Below the pieces are notes generated by a model that saw only the letters and a list, made by a program, of their open reading frames with translations, had not been told where the DNA came from and ran no database searches. From Oasisia sp. SBJ-2009 (lineage: Eukaryota > Annelida > Polychaeta > Sabellida > Siboglinidae), in NCBI GenBank assembly GCA_964017155.1, contig OZ024857.1:3811369-3875368 (forward strand): a DNA stretch of 64,000 nucleotides, in the 5' to 3' direction. Position numbers and translations under genes: made by a program. Position 1 is the first letter of the stretch; the number at the start of each line of letters is the position of its first letter. This document shows, piece after piece, positions 63,302 through 64,000 of this stretch.

Positions 63302-63398
63302 CAATACTTCAAGATGGTCGACGATCTTCCGTGTGGCGATTGAGACTTCTTTCTTTTTCGGCTTGGGATGCAGATTGTTGACGACGAAGACGCCACAT
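63302..63398 (+). repeat. 97-bp dispersed repeat, copy 2
   Basis: Matches 53958-54054 at 93 of 97 positions in the same orientation; flanks do not match. Confidence 0.85.
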
Positions 63399-64000
63399 CG
63401 GACCAGTTCAGTATGTCGGTGATAGGGAAGCCCATTGTTTCCCGCAGCCAGTTGTTACAATTACAATCACGAACACTTCTAAGCAGCCATATTTTATAAG
63501 CAAGTGTCGGACTAGAAACAGATCGAGAGTGTGGCTATATCCGTCATAGCTGGCTGGCGACAAGGCCCGCTGACTATTTGCGACGTGTCACAGCGGAATT
63601 ACTTCACCCCAACAGAGCATCACATCGCAGAGTGTAGACACGCGACGACAGGGACACTGTGCTCCCTCGATCGTCTTAACATTTCCCCTTGCCCATAATA
63701 AGTTTATTTAATCACATATTGGAATAAATAAGTAACTGTCAACACAATATGTTTGGAAATAGCATTGAGCCAAGTGATGCCAGTAGCGAATTGCAGGTGT
63801 CGTCCGTCCGACGACCTTACTAGCTATTCTTTCATTTCCTGCCAAATTTCTCCTAGATGCGAGAAATGTGTCGGGCACCGTGACATGGTTGCACCCCATT
63901 GACCGACTACGACGAGGGATCAGAAGAGATTTAGACTTCCTGGTCTGACTCATGTGAAAGTGTTAGGCCTACCCAAAAGAATTGTGTTACTTAACATTTT
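63399..64000. other. end of window, nothing recognised
   Basis: No supported exon. A minus frame at 63953-63708 is not recognisable. Confidence 0.35.

Overview
This is a eukaryotic (animal) window, AT-rich and full of transposons. Spliced genes with GT-AG introns, non-LTR retrotransposon debris of several clades, tRNA-headed SINEs, DNA transposons and very long TA, CA and CT tracts point to a lophotrochozoan, most likely a marine mollusc. That assignment is inferred from repeat style and gene content, not from a diagnostic marker. No rRNA, CRISPR or genuine tRNA was seen.

Four multi-exon protein genes can be rebuilt with matching splice phases. (1) A three-exon secreted Ly6/uPAR (three-finger fold) gene lies on the minus strand, 10051 to 6914. 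(2) Two same-strand paralogues, about 29 kb apart (11711-13918 and 40250-45090), each encode a short cytosolic tail, a membrane anchor, a stem and a class I SAM-dependent methyltransferase domain. This is the layout of Golgi type II enzymes. Copy 1 has a Q/H-rich stem that copy 2 lacks, and about 171 bp of the catalytic exon is almost identical while its flanks are diverged, which looks like gene conversion. (3) A three-exon type I membrane receptor lies on the minus strand, 29804 to 23423. It has one TNFR/BCMA-like cysteine-rich domain. A dead duplicate of its middle exon sits upstream at 30096-30208.

Between the genes, in order: a 41-bp satellite with a 10-unit higher-order period (1838-3130); a 5.76-kb foldback element with arms of about 2.6 kb and a 6-bp target duplication (14186-19948); a Harbinger-like MITE (22946-23304); a hAT element with 8-bp duplication inserted in a LINE reverse transcriptase (26811-29043); a TTAA-flanked DNA transposon carrying a decayed gene of a multicopy EADTR-motif family, inserted in an open reading frame rich in N-glycosylation sequons (32214-34653); mariner-like and RTE-like relics (36.1-37.1 kb); a decayed coiled-coil ORF (38.7-39.6 kb); LINE fragments inside the large intron of the second methyltransferase; a second foldback element (50671-52149); and a LINE carrying a pure GGGGCC array and a small MITE (61-62 kb). 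At least three full SINE copies of one family are present.

The genes do not form an operon or an evident shared pathway. The most interesting candidates are the membrane-anchored methyltransferase pair (possible glycan O-methyltransferases, inference only), the BCMA-like receptor, and the TTAA element with its EADTR-family gene. Stretches not listed were read and showed only AT-rich, non-coding-looking sequence.
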